64,000 nt of DNA, from the NCBI GenBank assembly GCA_013420905.1, contig JAAXNY010000008.1, positions 868,001 to 932,000 of the forward strand, written 5' to 3'. The notes below the pieces were generated by a model. The model was not told the DNA's origin and did not search any database. It saw nothing but the letters and a program-made list of their open reading frames with translations. A program made the position numbers and the translations under genes. Shown here one piece after another: positions 61,428 to 64,000 of this stretch (within the stretch, counting starts at the first letter, position 1; the number at the start of each line of letters is the position of its first letter). The stretch is from Collybia mongolica (Eukaryota > Basidiomycota > Agaricomycetes > Agaricales > Clitocybaceae).

Positions 61428-62253
61428 TCATGACCGTAGACCGGGCTTGAGCGATTCTGCCGTCTGCACTGTCCACGCTTCGATCTCGTCGGTGGGGAGT
61501 TTCTGCCACTCATCGAACACCTATGACAGCGAGTTTAGTTTTAAACAGTTCATACTATCACCAACTACTTACTGTGTCAAGTTTATCGAGGAGCTCCGCT
61601 GCGCGTTCATTGGCTTCCTGTGTGGTTTGTATATTGCGTTCAACTTGTGCCTGAAGTTCAAGATTCTCCCTTTCCATCTAAGTATACATGATGAGCTTCG
61701 AGCTTGGAATGTGGTGAGGACTTACCTCAGCCAATGTTTCCCGCAGTCGTTTCACTTCAGTTTCCAGTAAGGGCACTGTGCGTGCACATACTGCAGCTCG
61801 CGGTTCCAGATCCTCCCTCCACATATCATTTCTAACCTCACCCCTGGCCTTCCGATCTTTCGCTTCGTTTACCACGCGATGTAGGATATCTATGTTTTCC
61901 TGTATTGAATAGTCCTTGAATAACTTGTCAAGATCACGCTGTGAACAACCAGACGTTAACACAAAAGAGTATTGGGACAAGAGAACGATCCACGCACAAA
62001 ATTCTGCGCTTCAATGTAGTCGGAAATACTGTTAAACGTAGCTGAAGATCCGTTCTTATCCTCTTCGACGTAGAGCGGGAAACATTCCGCGAAATCTTCA
62101 AAACTGTATCCACGCGGTTGTACGGTTAACAACGCGTTTTTCCGCGAATTTTTGCATGAGCACGTACGTCCATTTGTGAGCGGAACGTTGGATCGCAAGC
62201 TGCAAGGCTGAATGGAAATGTGTCCATCGCCGACTCCCAGACTGGTTAAACAT
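61428..62253 (-). CDS. NNF1: Kinetochore protein Nnf1 (Mis12/MIND complex)
   Basis: Subunit of the Mis12/MIND complex linking inner kinetochore to Ndc80. Exons 62253-62168, 62103-61998, 61938-61726, 61677-61573, 61520-61428 give 200 aa with matched phases. Conserved start segment RRWTHFHSALQLAIQRSAHK, WTFEDFAECFPLYVEE, then RDLDKLFKDYSIQENIDILH and a coiled coil ELQAQVERNIQTTQEANERA, ending TDEIEAWTVQTAESLK. An in-frame ATG at 62349 would add 32 residues. I prefer MFNQSGSRRWTHF at 62253 because it matches the usual short N-terminus. The size and order of motifs fit the family well. Confidence 0.88.
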
Positions 62254-62349
62254 GGTGGTTTTGGATGAGAAGGGCCATGCCACGTGATCGACGTTGATCT
62301 CATCATGCCGCCACTTTCGAGGCGTGAACCGTTCATTGACACAAACCAT

Positions 62350-62837
62350 AATCTACGCGACGGCGCCTATTGCGCGCGTTTCTATCCCTCTCCCCCAAAC
62401 GTCTATTGTTTAACTACGATTCTCGTGACCGCAACTGTATTACATACGACGGTATATAAAAGTTTGAACCAATAAAAAAAAACCATCACAAGTACATTGT
62501 CTGTTATCTTGTCAGCCATGATAGAAACAGGAGTGACACTTTTGGTCTGGTGCTGTACAAGCTTTCGTTCTCGGTCGAAGGCGTCCTTGCCGATAATGTG
62601 ATAACAGGAGACCCCCTCAAGCAATTGGACGTGTTTTTAAAACTCTTTACCACGGTAACATATATCTGAATTCCCAGACCCCGGCCTCGAGATCATTGCC
62701 ACTGAAGGTATGCTCACCTTGTGTGCCTCTGGCTTGAATAAGGTGTCGCTGACACTCCATGTTGTTCGGGTCTCCCTCGTAGTCGTTGTCGTTGTTCGCG
62801 ATGAAGGATAAACTCGATATTTCAAAAACAATTGCAA
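62350..62837. other. Intergenic
   Basis: About 490 bp between NNF1 and tRNA-Glu. A short A-run (62824-62828, T-run on the minus strand) directly after the tRNA 3' end is its likely pol III terminator. No gene seen. Confidence 0.5.
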
Positions 62838-62931
62838 TTCGGGTACGGGGAATCGAACCCCGAGCTGCCGCGATAAGCTTATACGTCGTCGTGGTGAGAG
62901 GCGGCAATGTTAGCCGTTACACCATACCCGA
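62838..62931 (-). tRNA. tRNA-Glu (anticodon CTC) with intron
   Basis: Read on the minus strand: acceptor TCGGGTA (62931-62925) pairs perfectly with TACCCGA (62845-62839), discriminator A at 62838. D arm GTGTAACGGCTAACA as in eukaryotic tRNA-Glu; anticodon stem GCCGC/GCGGC; loop CTCTCA with anticodon CTC; T arm CGGGG-TTCGATT-CCCCG. An intron of about 22 nt (containing the palindrome ATAAGCTTAT) follows position 37. Confidence 0.92.
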
Positions 62932-63233
62932 GCAATGTTCCGAACGGTCCAGATGCCTCACAAGAACGTGTCGATATTTATCGACTGGTATACAATGATT
63001 AAACACAGGAGAGGAGGGTGTAGAAAGTTTATAATGGGGGGATTATAGGGGAGGATATTAAGCCCTTCGAAGCGGCTTACATGCAGAAGCTTTGACTTTA
63101 GTTGGACAATCTTGGGGGAACCATTGATTAGCGTAGTACTCGTACTGTTCCTAATTAGATTAAAGATGATACAAGGGAGGTCAGTGATCTATGAAGTACA
63201 AAAGTGACCTGGTATCCTGGCACACGGAAGACC
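62932..63233. other. Intergenic
   Basis: About 300 bp between the tRNA-Glu 5' end and the stop of the RING ligase gene. Nothing seen. Confidence 0.5.
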
Positions 63234-64000
63234 TTAGAGAGGTGGTAGTGGCCGACGGCACTGCGGACAAATGTTCTGAAACAGTGCCTTCAGCAGATGA
63301 AAGAAAAAACCTCGTTGAATCACACACCTTGATAGCAAGCCACTAAGTGCCAAAGGTAACGTTAATCAGTCAAGAGGGTGAAAATAAGCTGACGTACCCG
63401 TTCTAGACATTCAGTATGCTTATGAATTAACTCTCGTCAGTATCCGAGCTGTTCAGTGTTGATATTAAACTTACGAAGAGATGATGGCACGGCGCCAAAC
63501 TATAATGCTTCTTCTTGCTCTCCATCCCCATTTGCATAGCATTGAACAACCCCCCAGCACCCCCCATACTCTTCCGGCCAGCATCTTCCGTGCCCCATTC
63601 ATCATGCTCCTTGTCCGAGGCGCGGCGCGAGGACGGGTCGGCAAGGATGGCATCCATACAAATTGCACAATCGCCGAACGATTGTTCTGGCGCTTCGGAG
63701 TCTGGGATGGGCATTGGAGGATGATAGTCGTATAGCTTGACCGCAGCATACTGAGAAGAAAGTGTTAAAGAGGGTCTCTCAGTGACAAAGTTTGTAACTA
63801 GAACCGACCCGTTTGGGGAGGAGGAAAGTCGGCCCAAAGATCTCTTGGAGAATCAGAACGAACGCCTGAAGACAAACAAAGGTGGCCAGAAAGTAGGACC
63901 ACGCTGTTGTGTTTTGGGGTTAGGCTGGAGATACGCAGCATCAGGAGTCTAGAAAAGTACGCACATCGAGGTTCTACGTCAAGAACGTTCTTTGGACATG
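63234..64000 (-). CDS. TUL1: Tul1/Dsc1-type RING E3 ubiquitin ligase (3' part)
   Basis: Golgi/endosome membrane E3 ligase (Dsc complex subunit 1). Only the C-terminal exons lie in the window; the gene runs past the right edge. Readable pieces: QAFVLILQEIFGPTFFLPKR (last membrane helix region), the segment AVKLYDYHPPMPIPDSEAP, then the C-terminal RING: DCAICMDAI, a Ser/Gly-rich insert of about 45 residues, HYSLAPCHHLF, HTECLER, WLAIK, NICPQCRRPLPPL and stop at 63236-63234. All eight zinc ligands are present when the small exons are joined (C-x2-C, C-x-H-x2-H-x2-C, C-x2-C). The last four exons are very short. The end PQCRRPLPPL is diagnostic of Tul1/Dsc1. Confidence 0.9.

Overview
The window is nuclear DNA of a filamentous basidiomycete, most likely an agaricomycete (mushroom-forming fungus). 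Genes are split by many short introns of about 45-65 bp. The families present include a fatty-acid dioxygenase/P450 fusion (Ppo type), GH76 and GH5 secreted glycosidases, fungal rhodopsin-domain membrane proteins, a DUF2235 hydrolase, an augmin HAUS6-like protein and a microbial-type PARG. Two tRNA genes carry introns. Gene density is about one per 2.5-3 kb on both strands. I found no sign of a prokaryotic operon, a CRISPR array or an intact autonomous transposon.

Layout: 1-4.1 kb is decayed sequence that includes a broken mRNA cap guanine-N7 methyltransferase copy. 4.5-12.8 kb holds three minus-strand genes: an aquaglyceroporin, an anoctamin/Ist2-like protein and a SAM methyltransferase with a long disordered N-terminus. 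14.5-20.3 kb holds two paralogous rhodopsin-domain membrane proteins flanking an isocitrate lyase/PEP mutase family enzyme, all minus. 21-24.8 kb holds ribosomal protein eL37 (minus), divergent from a HAUS6-like gene (plus). 25-27.7 kb holds tRNA-Lys(CTT) and two paralogous genes of an unrecognised two-domain family, separated by a 761-bp element with terminal inverted repeats. 28-32.7 kb holds divergent GH76 and GH5 glycosidases. 32.9-35.4 kb holds thymidylate kinase (CDC8) convergent with UBC6. 36.7-41.5 kb holds spliceosomal cyclophilin CWC27 and the vacuolar permease ATG22 (both minus). 42.4-46.1 kb holds a VPS9-domain Rab GEF. 47.2-49.4 kb holds a stand-alone Bud6/Aip3 N-terminal domain and a PARG-like protein. 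49.7-54.7 kb holds a C2H2 zinc-finger protein and a DUF2235 hydrolase (minus). 55.9-60.6 kb holds the Ppo oxygenase. 61.4-64 kb holds kinetochore NNF1, tRNA-Glu(CTC) and the 3' part of the Tul1/Dsc1 RING ligase.

The genes do not form one pathway. Most are housekeeping genes (DNA precursor synthesis, ER ubiquitination, splicing, mitosis, autophagy, endocytosis), with accessory genes between them (glycosidases, oxygenase, rhodopsin-like receptors, the unknown tandem family). Splice models were built by hand from GT/GC-AG sites, phase continuity and remembered family motifs. For most genes every exon phase was checked and sums to an open frame. The most unusual features are in splicing: a candidate 1-nt exon in GH76, microexons of 7, 10 and 12 nt, and four GC-AG introns. 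The best candidate for something undescribed is the tandem two-domain protein family at 25.5-27.7 kb.
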